A stretch of 33,389 nucleotides of DNA, taken from Priapulus caudatus (taxonomy: Eukaryota > Priapulida > Priapulimorpha > Priapulimorphida > Priapulidae). Made by a program: the position numbers and the translations under genes. The stretch lies in assembly GCF_000485595.1 (NCBI RefSeq), contig NW_014577584.1, positions 6,473-39,861 on the forward strand, written 5' to 3'. Below, in pieces: positions 1 to 9,305 of the stretch (positions are counted from its first letter, which is position 1; each line of letters opens with the position of its first letter). The notes beneath the pieces were generated by a model. The model did not search any database and had not been told where the DNA came from. It was given only the letters and a program-made list of their open reading frames with translations.

Positions 1-449
1 GTGAGAAATGAGCATGTATCACAGGTGGGCACATAGTGTAGTGCGCATCGAATAAAAGTTGAAAACGCAAAAATCGATCAAATTTCATGCACAACGTGGT
101 GAGTATCCTTAATATAATTGCGTACCTGTTTAGCAGCACGTACGAGGAATAGTGCAATGAATAGCATAACGCCCCTCAGCGTAGAGTCAGTCCATGCCGC
201 CTGATAGATAATGACCTAACTGTGGCATGATAGCTAAATATCTCGCATGTTCGATATGTTTGCTTATATTCTGTCTATATTGTTTTGTTAAAATTGTCTT
301 GCGCGCAGTGTAATAAGATCACTCAATTTTGATTCTGCTTTGCAAGGATCGACATTCCTCGTCGTTGAAAATCGCAAAGGAACTCAAATTTTACCAGTCG
401 CTCATTCATCGCTCTCTTTCTACGTTACAGCTGGTACGATAACGGCTAG

Positions 450-707
450 ATTCGCACGATTCGGGTAGCTCAAGGTTCGCCTCGTTCTCGGCCAGCGGAT
501 CCTCCCAAACCGACCCAACCGACGACGACCCGTTGCTACGGGAACCTGATGTTGACATCGCGCAGGACCTCACCACTCAAGTCACCTATACGATGTCGCT
601 GCAAACTCGCCGCAAGAGGTCACTGGATGACCCCGAAGATAACCCCTTCAGCGACGACAACGAAGTGGAGTATGTCAGCAGTGGCCTCATGGCAGAGTAT
701 GACAAAG
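450..707 (+). CDS. LLTP middle exon with RRKR site
   Basis: An open frame runs from just after a stop at 440-442 to the donor AAAG|GTGCGT (phase 1). It encodes an acidic, Ser/Asp-rich stretch, then VTYTMSLQTRRKRSLDDPED and EVEYVSSGLMAEYDK. An acceptor GGCTAG|AT at 449/450 would give the phase needed to follow the exon that ends at 2434, but an AG at 429/430 has the better pyrimidine tract. The left border is therefore tentative. Confidence 0.5.
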
Positions 708-2190
708 GTGCGTGCTACGTGAGGTTCTGTAATAGACGACATCGTTTGGTTTATTTGTTAATAGAAATATAGTATAAAGTAATCACACATGTAATATGTG
801 TGATTTTACACAATAATTTCAAATAACAAAAAATAATAAAGATACATAATTAATATATATATAATTGCATGTATAAACAGGCTACTGTTCTCCTTGGTAC
901 AGATTCTGGCAGACGAATAAGGTACGAGACGCTGATTGGTTCGGTTGGAAAAGTACATGACATCCTGACAAGCTTCATTCGATCAAGATCAGAAGAAAAA
1001 CGTGAGCTGTGCTTCTCATCATACGCGACCCTCTCGCTCCTGGGTCCACGTATAGGCTCGTCTTCCCTCGACCCTCTCTAGCGAACCTTTCGCTCTTTTT
1101 CTGGCGCTATATGAAGCCGCTCGTAAGACGAGCTTTTCGTTTTCGAGCGTACGGGCGTATAATTATATGGAAATAAAGTAGTAAAAAAGTAAACCGAATC
1201 GCTCGCTATCTAGGGGTCTTGGCTAGAAATAGCCTTACGTGAATACCATGCTGGTGGGAGGGATGTGACTGTCTTCTATCCATCCCGGAATCTTATAGGG
1301 AAACGCGATTTTGTTCGGTACCCGTCTCGTACAATAATCGTCACCAACCAATCATAACCTCTCATAAATTGTCACTAAGCGCGATATGCACTGGCACTGT
1401 AGCTTTTGTGTTTGTTGCTGTCCACAGTCGATGACCCTGAAGGACACGGTCCGCATGAGAACGAGCTTAATATTCAGGGATAAACGCGATTCGCTAAGCA
1501 ACGAAGTAGCGATGTATGTCGGACAGGTGAGTTACCATGACACTTAATAATAAATATATGATAGTATGAACAATAAATTATTGAAAGTATATAAACAAAA
1601 GGCTATTTTATTATCATGATACTACGGTTATTTTTCATTATTAATTTTTGTCAACAGATTGATCAGCACGAGTGTTCAGCTGACTGGGACATCTGCTACG
1701 CGCTCTATCAGGTGCTGTCGGTAGGTGGCGGTGATGCAGCAGAGAGACTCATCTCACTGGTCTTGCGCCGTCACGTCACCGCTCAGCGACAATCAGAAGC
1801 CGATCTCTTTGAACTACTCGCGGTATGCCGCGTGCCAGCGACCGCGCCACCTACTTCCTCGCCCGCCTGCTGACGACTGGCGAGCCGAGTCTTGTGCCAA
1901 ACGTACTCGTCAACATGGGGGGGGCGGGGGAGGGGGGGCGGGGGGGGGCGTCCGTCGCCAGCCGCACGACAGTGACCGAAGGCGCCCGAGCTGTCGTGAC
2001 GGACATCCTTGACCAGCGCGGCTCGGGTCAGAACGTCGACGATGCGCGGTGCAGCGACGAGGAGAGCGTCGTCGATCTACTGCAGTCGATCGGTAACCTT
2101 GGCGAAACGATGAGCGATCGCGTGATCGATGACGTTATCAGGGTGGGCGACGTCTGCGCCGACCAGGAAGGGCGCGCACTCCATATAACG
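450..2190 (+). CDS. Large lipid transfer protein, superhelical middle block (partial, frameshifted)
   Basis: Plus-strand exons at about 450-707, 881-921, 1428-1526 and 1658-2190 join in compatible phases. The first encodes VTYTMSLQTRRKRSLDDP, with another basic cleavage motif. The third encodes KDTVRMRTSLIFRDKRDSLS. The fourth is a run of alpha-helical repeats including ERLISLVLRRHVTAQ, TYFLARLLTTGEPSLVPNVL and ESVVDLLQSIGNLGETMSDR, which resembles the Vitellogenin_N superhelix (compare the family pattern L-x-x-L-G-N-x-G). One base appears to be missing near 1829, where the frame shifts. A poly-G tract at 1916-1950 follows. This is the domain expected after the minus-strand N-terminal block, so the piece looks inverted relative to it. 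The 5' acceptor of the first exon and the last donor (ACG|GTACAT) are uncertain. Confidence 0.6.
881..921 (+). CDS. LLTP middle micro-exon (tentative)
   Basis: A 41-nt exon from ATAAACAG|GCT to AATAAG|GTACGAG takes phase 1 in and gives phase 0 out. It encodes YCSPWYRFWQTNK and bridges the exons ending at 707 and starting at 1428 in phase. The alternative is a longer phase-0 frame to about 1080, which does not join. Confidence 0.35.
1428..1526 (+). CDS. LLTP middle exon
   Basis: The exon is 99 nt (33 codons), phase 0 at both ends, between TCCACAG|TCG and GACAG|GTGAGT. It encodes TLKDTVRMRTSLIFRDKRDS followed by NEVAMYVGQ. Only this frame is open throughout. Confidence 0.6.
1658..2190 (+). CDS. 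LLTP superhelix exon, with internal frameshift
   Basis: The acceptor is GTCAACAG|ATT. The frame encodes CYALYQVLSVGGGDAAERLI and QSEADLFELLAVC. It then shifts by one base near 1829 into RASDRATYFLARLLTTGEPS and, after the G-run, EGARAVVTDILDQRG and LLQSIGNLGETMSDRVIDDV. Helix periodicity and the LGN-G pattern fit the LLTP superhelix. The missing base may be an assembly error or a true lesion. Confidence 0.58.
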
Positions 2191-2335
2191 GTACATGTGA
2201 ACCCTCAGAGCGTTTTTGCTTGCCCCCGTAGATATATGTAGATCAATGATGAGATATAGAATCAATGAACCGATAATTCTCTAAAACGGCACGCGAGATT
2301 GCGTACGATGTTCATTGATAATGAGGCATACGCGC

Positions 2336-2392
2336 GCACACACACACGTACACACACGCGCGCCCGCAGCGCACACACGCACGCGTGTGGCG
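2336..2392. repeat. (CA)n-rich microsatellite
   Basis: An impure CACA/CGCG tract. It lies between the plus-strand superhelix exon and the minus-strand exon 5, close to the likely orientation switch. Confidence 0.85.
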
Positions 2393-2433
2393 TGTAGTGT
2401 AGTAAAGTGGTGGCCCGTAAATTGAATGCTTAC

Positions 2434-2594
2434 TCGATTGAAACAGGACACCGTCGCTAAACGTCTCGCTCTCCGCTCCGTTGATGTCGACAGAGTCTTT
2501 GTCGTGTGCGGCAGATGGCGCTGCGAACTGTGTGAAGTCGCTGTTGCTGTAGGTCTTGCTAACAACGGACGTCGAACTTGTAGGGGTCGAGAAG
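2434..2594 (-). CDS. LLTP exon 5
   Basis: The acceptor is TTACACAG|C and the donor is TCGA|GTAAGC, giving 161 nt from phase 2 to phase 1. It encodes STSVVSKTYSNSDFTQFAAP, placed where LLTPs have a V-x-K-T-x-x-x-x-D/N-C-like motif, then a Ser/Asp-rich linker. The two other frames contain a stop or look unlike protein. The next exon in phase 1 is not on this strand. Confidence 0.6.
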
Positions 2595-5500
2595 CTGTGT
2601 AATAAAAACAACGTGTGGTGTGTTAGCCCGGCTCCTGTCTTGGAATGAAACCACTCATTCATTTCTGATGGGAATTTTAAGACCACTTCGCGTAAACAGC
2701 AAGCCCACATCGTATGACCGTTCTGGGTATGGGCCTGTAGCTAAGCGACGATTTGTCTTCTCAACTACAGAACATATATAGATGATTAATCAACGTCTAG
2801 GTGTTGCTTTGCAAAACGCAAAATATCACGCGACCCGATCTCAATGCCGCATCAAAGTGAAGTTGCACGGATCTTATTCGTCCTCATTACGTTTTACCGG
2901 TTATGTATCGTGTACACGTTTCGCGCCCATCGCGATGTCTACATACTTTTGATCATACGTATAATCTTACGCACGCATGCATAAACCATTATTATGGATG
3001 GCTTCGACATCAACGAACCAAAACGCACCTGAAAGTTGCAAAGTGCTTGCCGGTGATGTCGGTCGTCTCCTTCTGACTGGCCTGTGGGTTGAACTGACTC
3101 TGGAAGGCTGACGTCAGAGCTCGCTTGAAGTTGCGAGCCTCCTCGTCAGTGTCGGAAGACATGAAGCGAACTTCGAGGATCGTGCCGTCGTTTCCCTGCA
3201 CGAACTTCCATGGATCCTGGAATTGTTCGTCGACCGGGTAGGGGTCGCTGGGGTCGATCTGTCTCTTCCTTCTCGCCTGTAAAACGTGCGCTCACATTCA
3301 ATGCCGGCGTAAGAACGAGCTAGCCCTAGATCACCCTTGGGTTCTACTTTTAGCATATAGCCTAAGCACAAGCGTATAGTCTCCATATGCTTAATTTAGA
3401 GACATATTATTCTATACTTTGGAGGAACTGGTGCCTAAGCAGGGGCGCTCTCTGTTATAGAAGTAGATCTGTGCGCCAAGCTCATGGCGATAGATACCCA
3501 ACGAAAATGGCCGTTCCCCACACGCGTGGTCAGACGCCACCTAGCGAGTACTAGCTCCTGAGAAAAGCAATCCCGAATTTTCACCACATTGACAACGCCT
3601 AATAGACGCAAACATGGCGGCCTGAACGATACGAATAGCGAGCGGACCCCCCATCTCCAGAAGCGACTTCCTGAGCAAAGCAATCCCGTATATACGTATT
3701 TTCGTCACAGTGACAACGCCCAGTAGACGCAAACATGGCGGCCTTACCGATACGAATGGCGAGCTGAACCGTCCAGAGGCGAGCTTGCTGAGCGCGTCGT
3801 CCTTCTCGGCGTCGAAGGCGTCCAGCTCCCCGCTGTTGAACTCTGTCCTGCGCCTCGGCTCATCAATCGGCTCCTCGGTGATGTGGTTGACGGTGGCGCC
3901 GAACAGCAGCGCGTTGTTTCCATGCCGACCTCCCGCGGCTGAAGCAGATGCAACGACTTAATGCGGCTCTAGTGCGGATCGCCGCATTTCTTCTTCCTCG
4001 CCCCTTCTTCGTCTTCCTCTTCATATCCTCATCACCATACTGCTCTTGCTCCTTCTGATCCTCAGCCCGCTCCTTCCCCACAACCCTAGCTCCCTTTTCT
4101 ACGTCTAAGTCTTTTATCATTCTAATCATTGTCATCATATTCCTATTCTTCTCATCATTATTATCTTAATTAATACAACCGTTATCAGCCCGATGTCGTA
4201 ATATCAGCATCGTTGCCATCGTTATCATATGACATCTGACCATAACTGCTGCTAGCAATTTCCACAAATAAATCGAACAAGGCAACGTTTTCCCATAGTC
4301 CACAATTCACGTAAGCTGCAGTTCGCCTGAAATTTTGTTTCATTCGATTTTTTTCTTCAATTTTGTCTGATCGTATACTATTTTCTTACCTCCGATACAG
4401 TAAACATGTAGCTCGGCTGTGGTCCGGAAACGCTGACCGGTAGGGCCCCATAGTCGGTTGTCGGAGCTGTACAAGTACGTTCGTGTCTCTGTAGTCTGTA
4501 ATAGGCATCTTGTGTTTAACAGCAGGTCAACTTACATAACAAAAAGAAACCTCCATTGATACGTGTCGGTGATTCCACTTTAAATTGGAGGAGGACTGCG
4601 AAGGATCAGGGTTAGTCATGGCCATAACATGGATATTACATTCGAGTACGCGAGCGCACACGCATGAATGCATGCAATCACACACACGCACGCACGCACG
4701 CACATACGCGCAGGCGAATAAACGCACGTACCCTGATTTGAAAGAATGTGCTTGCTATCGTCGTTCTTTTATATCAGGATTAATGTAGCTTGTCAATGTT
4801 ATAGCCTAATCTATTGTTTATTAATGACATCGTTTTTCAATCGAGAAATCCTGAAATTGCCGAATGCTTGATTATTGCTTAAAAACGCGAAGGGCACGAA
4901 AGGTGACGCGTTAAACAGTCTTTATTTACGGTGAACATTCATCAACTGGACAGATATATTTGTCATGGAATTCAAGCTTGGCTCTATCGCCTATTGGGAC
5001 TCAATAATTTAAATACTTTATTTTTAGTCAAAAGTGAAATGCATTGCGCGTAGGAAGAATGGGGTAGAAAAATAATTATGCAGCCGCTTCACCTAGAATT
5101 CATGGTAATTTACTAGTGCATTAATTAAAACGTTACATCGCTCTATTTATGCACACAGCATGTAAAATTCCACGCATCTTCCACATTAGGTCAGGCTTAC
5201 CATAACCTACGCCTTCACATAAACTGAAAATAGACATCGCCAGAGTACCTACACTGACAACAGCTATACGTGTAACCTTGAGATGTGTCGCCTTCACCCG
5301 TAAGGCAGGTTCCTATAAAATTCATAGCCGACATGGCCTTGCCATTCTACAATCTCTCTGTATAAAACTGGCGAGCGTGCATCAATCATCTCAGAGCTAA
5401 GGAATTTAGCGGTCCGGTCCCGATTCCCATTAATGTCGTGTGCATGGCATTTTACTCATAAAGCATACGAAACTGTATTGAACATGCTGAATCTTTAGCA

Positions 5501-6178
5501 TATACATTCACCTTCACCCTTCAACTCACCATGTAATATGCCTGCATGGCTTATAGCCGTGCAGCAAATTTGATATTTTATTATACAATTACTTCTTGCA
5601 GATCGATATATAGAATATTACACAGTATTCCAAATTTACTGTGGACGACATCACAGCAAATCATTCGTCTATATATTAACCGTCTCGTGTCATTTCAACT
5701 TTTATCACGTACGTTAAATACACATTTTGAAGTAGCAGTTTATTTTACATTACTATAGTATTTGATGGTGTTATCTTATCTACTCTAATCATATTATCAT
5801 ATTCTATCATATCGTATCCTATCTAATCGTAAACGTAGTTAAACTCTTTATACTTATCGTTAAACGGGATTAAATCTTACTTCATCCCTACTTAGTATTT
5901 CGTTTGATCTTATACTGTATTCATATCAGGAGTGTATAATGTAGATATCTATATTATACACTCATGATCATATATGATCTCACTTATAATCGTTACATTA
6001 TCTTCTCGATTTTGAGCTCGTCGTGAAGGTTATTGATACTTACGGTACATCGTAGCGTGGTGATGAGCAGGCGGGAGAGCGTCGTGGGTGCGGACACGGT
6101 GAAATCGTCAGCGGCGGCAGCGCCCAACATACATAACAGCAGCAGCGCCGATAGGCGAATGTCTCGTATCTTTGCCAT
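2434..6178 (-). CDS. Large lipid transfer protein, N-terminal block (5 exons, partial)
   Basis: Minus-strand gene whose exons are 6178-6044, 4495-4390, 3938-3748, 3276-3029 and 2594-2434. All five join without phase conflict into about 280 residues. The product starts with a signal peptide, continues with a beta-rich segment (YLYSSDNRLWG, then AELHVYCIG), and contains EVRFMSSDTDEEARNFKRA and VVSKTYSNSDF. These resemble the N-terminal lipoprotein domain of vitellogenin, apolipophorin and MTP, which loads lipid in the secretory pathway. A basic ARRKRQ at the start of exon 4 looks like a furin site. The start is the ATG at 6178; the codon upstream that would extend the frame is GTG. No continuation is seen on the same strand below 2434. 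The expected next domain is found inverted at 450-2190. The family assignment is from recognition of the pattern, not a search. Confidence 0.72.
3029..3276 (-). CDS. LLTP exon 4 with basic cleavage motif
   Basis: The exon is 248 nt, from acceptor TTTTACAG|GCG to donor TTTCAG|GTGCG, phase 0 to phase 2. It starts ARRKRQIDPSDPYPVD, a likely proprotein-convertase site. It then carries DPWKFVQGNDGTILEVRF and EEARNFKRALTSAFQSQFN, the stretch most like the vitellogenin/apolipophorin N-terminal domain. It ends TDITGKHFATF. Confidence 0.75.
3555..3767. repeat. Tandem duplication of exon-3 border, about 0.1 kb
   Basis: The segments 3555-3646 and 3668-3767 share CTGAGNAAAGCAATCCCG, GACAACGCC, TAGACGCAAACATGGCGGCC and GATACGAAT-GCGAGC. 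The right copy contains the real end and splice donor of LLTP exon 3. The left copy, in the intron, has lost the GT of the donor. The spacing is about 121 bp at the 3' motif. Confidence 0.8.
3748..3938 (-). CDS. LLTP exon 3
   Basis: The acceptor is CTTCAG|CCG and the donor is ATCG|GTAAGG, giving 191 nt from phase 1 to phase 0. It encodes NNALLFGATVNHITEEPIDE followed by an acidic, Lys/Asp-rich stretch and GRFSSPFVS. The 3' end and donor are tandemly duplicated about 121 bp downstream in the intron, where the donor is lost. Confidence 0.68.
4390..4495 (-). CDS. LLTP exon 2
   Basis: The acceptor is ATTACAG|ACT and the donor is GGAG|GTAAG, giving 106 nt that end in phase 1. All three frames are open, but only the frame with TYLYSSDNRLWGPTG and LHVYCIG joins both neighbours in phase. 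It also resembles the Tyr-x-Tyr start of the LLTP N-terminal barrel. A damaged copy of its 5' half occurs at 8324-8382. Confidence 0.65.
4447..5965. repeat. Segment A, copy 1 (LLTP intron 1 and part of exon 2)
   Basis: This segment matches 8324-10536 along its length, with many one-base indels and substitutions, apart from an extra 0.69 kb in the other copy. It holds a CACG-type microsatellite, AT-rich sequence and TATC-like runs near 5765-5830. No coding frame was found apart from exon 2. It reads as ordinary intron. Confidence 0.8.
4658..4712. repeat. CACG/CATG microsatellite in segment A1
   Basis: A tract of CACA, CGCA and ACGC units. The longer counterpart in segment A2 is at 9221-9305. 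Confidence 0.85.
6044..6178 (-). CDS. LLTP exon 1: signal peptide
   Basis: The exon is 135 nt (45 codons) and begins MAKIRDIRLSALLLLCMLGA. The basic n-region, Leu-rich core and small residues AAAA before DDF make a clear secretory signal peptide. The donor is ACC|GTAAGT, phase 0, which fits the phase-0 acceptor of the exon at 4495. The 1.5-kb intron between them is the segment copied as A2 at 8324-10536. Confidence 0.75.
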
Positions 6179-6199
6179 AGGCAACACTAAAGATGCATC

Positions 6200-6240
6200 C
6201 ACTCTATCTATCTATCTGTCTGTCTGTCTGTCTACCTATC
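6200..6240. repeat. (TCTA)n(TCTG)n microsatellite
   Basis: CTATCTATCTATC passes into CTGTCTGTCTGTCTG just 5' of the LLTP start codon, so it lies in the 5' UTR or promoter. The rest of 6240-6910 shows no gene or repeat I recognise. Confidence 0.9.
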
Positions 6241-6914
6241 AAACTTTCTACTCTCTACCTTTCTCTTTAACTGCTGATAGCTGTGGTTGTCGCTCTGTTC
6301 GCAGGCGGTTTAGTTGTGTCGGCGCCCTCGCTGGCTATTTATACGTTCTTCGGGGCATTTCCCGGATACCTGACTACGTGGAACCAATAAAGTACTGACA
6401 TCCTGTTTATAGAACTGCTATTTCGGAGACGTTAGGTAGTCGAGCGTGACTGAGTAGGTGCGACTCAGTAAATGCTGTGGTAACGACACAGTTCGTGGCG
6501 AACCGCGAGAAACCGCCCGGCTGAATTCCTTATAGCTGAACGCAAGGCCAGAAAATATCGTGTAGATGCATCAAAGAACGATGTTTTCTACGCGCGCGGA
6601 GATAATTTATGTTGTAACAGAATGTAAAATTATGGTATAAAGGTGTCTGTAGTCCCCCAGAGTATATATATCGCAAGCATGCTAGGCGTGCGCGAGCTCT
6701 CAATTCACAAACCTAATAGTATTGCAACCTTTACAAGAACATCTGAACGCATTTTGTTTTCAGTGGTTTCATCTAAAGTGGGCCTAATTTTAAGGTTCTT
6801 CTGCGCGATTCGACGTGTCAGGGATATATATCGTCCTCGCGTATACCTCTTCACCTCCGATGTCATACAAGAATCATACTTCGCCGCGCATTGCACGCTT
6901 GCAGCAATGTTGCA

Positions 6915-7110
6915 GTAATATATATATATAATTATATATATTATGATATTATATATATATATATATATCAAGAGCTAATAAACTCCTTTATTAGTATTTA
7001 TTATGGTATTTATTAGCTCTTGATATAATATATATATATAATATAATATATATATATATATATAAATATACTATATTAGATATTAGATATAATATATATA
7101 TGATAAATAA
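6915..7110. repeat. AT-rich tract with a perfect inverted repeat
   Basis: Long TA runs surround 18-bp arms at 6965-6982 and 7009-7026 (ATATCAAGAGCTAATAAA and its complement) with a 26-bp AT-rich loop. It could be a small TA-inserting element or cruciform. Downstream, 7110-7500 holds no clear gene. Confidence 0.8.
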
Positions 7111-7540
7111 GATATATATTAATTAACGTCGTATATTATCGTCGTATAATGACGTCGTATGTACTCCTCGAAGTTTTAGGCAAACATTTTAACCATTTTC
7201 ATATTCGTCTTGATTCGAGGCTAACACCTATGTGCCACCCTCTGTATATGCTTCATTCTCCATATAGCGGTACATGTGAATTTTTTAGACGTTTGATTGC
7301 CCGCGTACACGTGTAGTGAGCAGCAGGCTGACGTCCACGATGACGTCAGAGACAGTGATAACAACCAGAATTTTCATGATAATTCCACTAAAACCCATAT
7401 CATTCAGCATCAACCCCTCCTACGCTGTCTATTTGCCAGTGATAAGTTGTAATGCTTTCACCGTTGCACTAATTCCGTCTCTAGAAATGTCTTTTTTGGA
7501 TTTTTTTTTTTCGCACGAAATTCGGCCACTAGATCGCAAT

Positions 7541-7957
7541 AATGTGTGTGTTTGTGTGTGTGTGTGTGGTGTGTGGTGTGGTGTGTGTGTCTGTGTCGTG
7601 CGTGTACGTGCGTTGCGTGTGTGTGTGTGTGTGTTCGGCGTGTGCGCGTGAACGTGCGTGCGTGCGTGCGTGCGCACGTGCTCTTTGCGTGTTGTGTGGC
7701 GTGTGTCTGTGTCGTGCGTTTTTGCGGTGTTGTGTGTGCTAGTTTTCTGTGCGCGGCCGGTGGTTGCGCTCCGTGCGTGTGCGCGCGTGCGTTTCTGTGT
7801 GCGTCGTCGCGCGTGTTTTGGCTGTCATGTGCTGTGTTGTGTGCTGGTTGTGTGTGTGTGGTTGTGGTGTGTGTGTGTGCGTGTGTGTGTTGTGTGTTGG
7901 GCTGTGTGTGTGTGGGTGGTGTGTGTGTGTGTTGGTGTGTGTCTGTGTGTGTGTGTA
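7541..7957 (+). repeat. Cryptic GT/GTGC-rich simple sequence
   Basis: About 420 bp of TGTG, TGCG and GTGT units with little other sequence. Long frames rich in Cys and Val on the plus strand (and His/Thr on the minus) are by-products of the composition. It sits beside the start of segment A2. Confidence 0.9.
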
Positions 7958-8149
7958 GGTCCGGCTGCGCGTCCGGGTTGTTTTATTTTTTTCTTATATT
8001 CTTTTGTTTATTTTGCAGCTTTCCGGTCCGGTTTTATTCACGCGTTTAATTTGCGCTGCAAGGTGTGTGTTGTATGTGATGGTGTGGCGCGCGTGCTAAC
8101 GCAGGCCCGATCATCGACGTGTACATCAAAAGCCGCCGCCGTCCACGCT

Positions 8150-8316
8150 GGCTCGAGGTTTCTGGTCCCGGTCCGGGTTTATTATTCACGAGCCGGGTCC
8201 GGGTCGCGGGTCCGCGGGTCCCGGGTCCCGGATTTTATGTCAGGGTTTTCCGGGTCCGGGTCCGGGGTCCGGTTCGGTTGTTTATGCAGTTTCCGGGTCC
8301 GGGTCCGGTTTATCAT
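8150..8316. repeat. GGGTCC-rich simple repeat
   Basis: Many copies of GGGTCCGGGTCC, with variants GGTCCCGG and GCGGGTCC. It ends at a C-run that joins directly to the middle of LLTP exon 2, so the right edge is a likely breakpoint. Confidence 0.88.
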
Positions 8317-8390
8317 CACCCCCCCATAGTCGGTTGTCGGCAGCTGTAACAGAGTACGTCGTGTCTCCTCTGTAGTCTGTAATAGGCCAT

Positions 8391-9077
8391 CAGGGCGCCG
8401 GTTTCACTGAAAGCGTACTAATTAGTATTGATTAAATCACTAATCATTCTTAACTTCCTTAATTATGATTAGTTAATCATGTACTCAAAATCTTGTTTAC
8501 GAAAGCGATTAAGTACTATTTAACTAATGCACATAATTAGGCCGAACCTTCAAAAGAATAGACTGGTACCTGCGCTCCCACTCTCTCGGTTTGTTACTCG
8601 ATGGGAATGAGTAATCGAGGTGGGAGGCGAGTACCAGTCTAAAACAAATTATATGGTAATTAATATGGCGACGCAGAACGAACCCAAAAATATCTCAATG
8701 TCGGGCTACATGAAAATGAATTAATTTGTAACATAATGTTGAAAGAGTACACAAATCTTAGGATAATTTAAATTTTCTTGGAAAAAATGTGAAGTACAAA
8801 TTTTCCAAATTTAAAAAATCTGCAGCGTACTTAATATACTAAGTAGCTACCTACTTCAACTAACCTACTAGTACTAGCAACGTAATTATGATTAGTGTGA
8901 TTATAATCATGCTCCGAGTAAGAATTAAATATTGTGATTAATCTTAATCATGATTATAAAGTTAAGTACGCTTCTCGTGAAACAGTCACTTCAATTTAAT
9001 AGTACGACGAATTAATCATGTACTTAGTGATTTAATCCAATTCAATACTTTAAGTACACTTCGTGAAACCGCCCCTG
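8391..9077. mobile_element. Non-autonomous TIR element of about 0.69 kb
   Basis: It is present in segment A2 and absent from A1. It starts CAGGGCGCCGGTTTCACTGAA and ends with the imperfect inverted complement of CAGGGGCGGTTTCACGAAG. The subterminal sequence repeats GTACTTAA and TTAATCAT motifs in both orientations, and a second copy of the terminal motif lies near 8967. No coding frame is present. A CAGGG-type end suggests hAT affinity; an 8-bp target duplication is not clear. Confidence 0.65.
8560..8640. repeat. Inverted repeat inside the 0.69-kb element
   Basis: AGACTGGTACCTGCGCTCCC at the left pairs with GGGAGGCGAGTACCAGTCT at the right, enclosing about 40 bp that can also pair (TTACTCGAT and GTAATCGAGG). 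It may be a nested element or a large hairpin. Confidence 0.65.
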
Positions 9078-9220
9078 GTTTGAACACGCAGGTTCAACTT
9101 ACATAACAAAAAGAAATCTTCATTGATACGTGTCGGGGATGCCACTATAAATTTGAGGATGACTGCGAAGGATCAGGGTTGGTCATGGCCATAACATGGA
9201 TATTACATTCGAGTACGCGA

Positions 9221-9305
9221 GCGCACACACGCATGCACGCATGCATGCATGAATGCATGCAATCACACGCACGCACGCACGCACGCACACACGCACATAC
9301 GCGCA
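9221..9305. repeat. CATG/CACG microsatellite in segment A2
   Basis: GCATGCATGCATGAATGCAT is followed by CACGCACGCACG repeats. It is longer than its counterpart in A1, as expected for alleles of a variable microsatellite. Confidence 0.85.

Noticed and set aside
2077-2265. Minus-strand frame MILYLIIDLHISTGASKN and so on as the continuation of the N-terminal LLTP block
   Set aside because: The plus strand here carries the superhelix frame with the LLQSIGNLGE pattern; the minus frame is its antisense.
7546-8329. Long plus-strand frames rich in Cys and Val over the GT-rich region (up to 223 codons)
   Set aside because: They follow directly from GT/GTGC and GGGTCC simple sequence, are open in several frames, and have no start context or domain.
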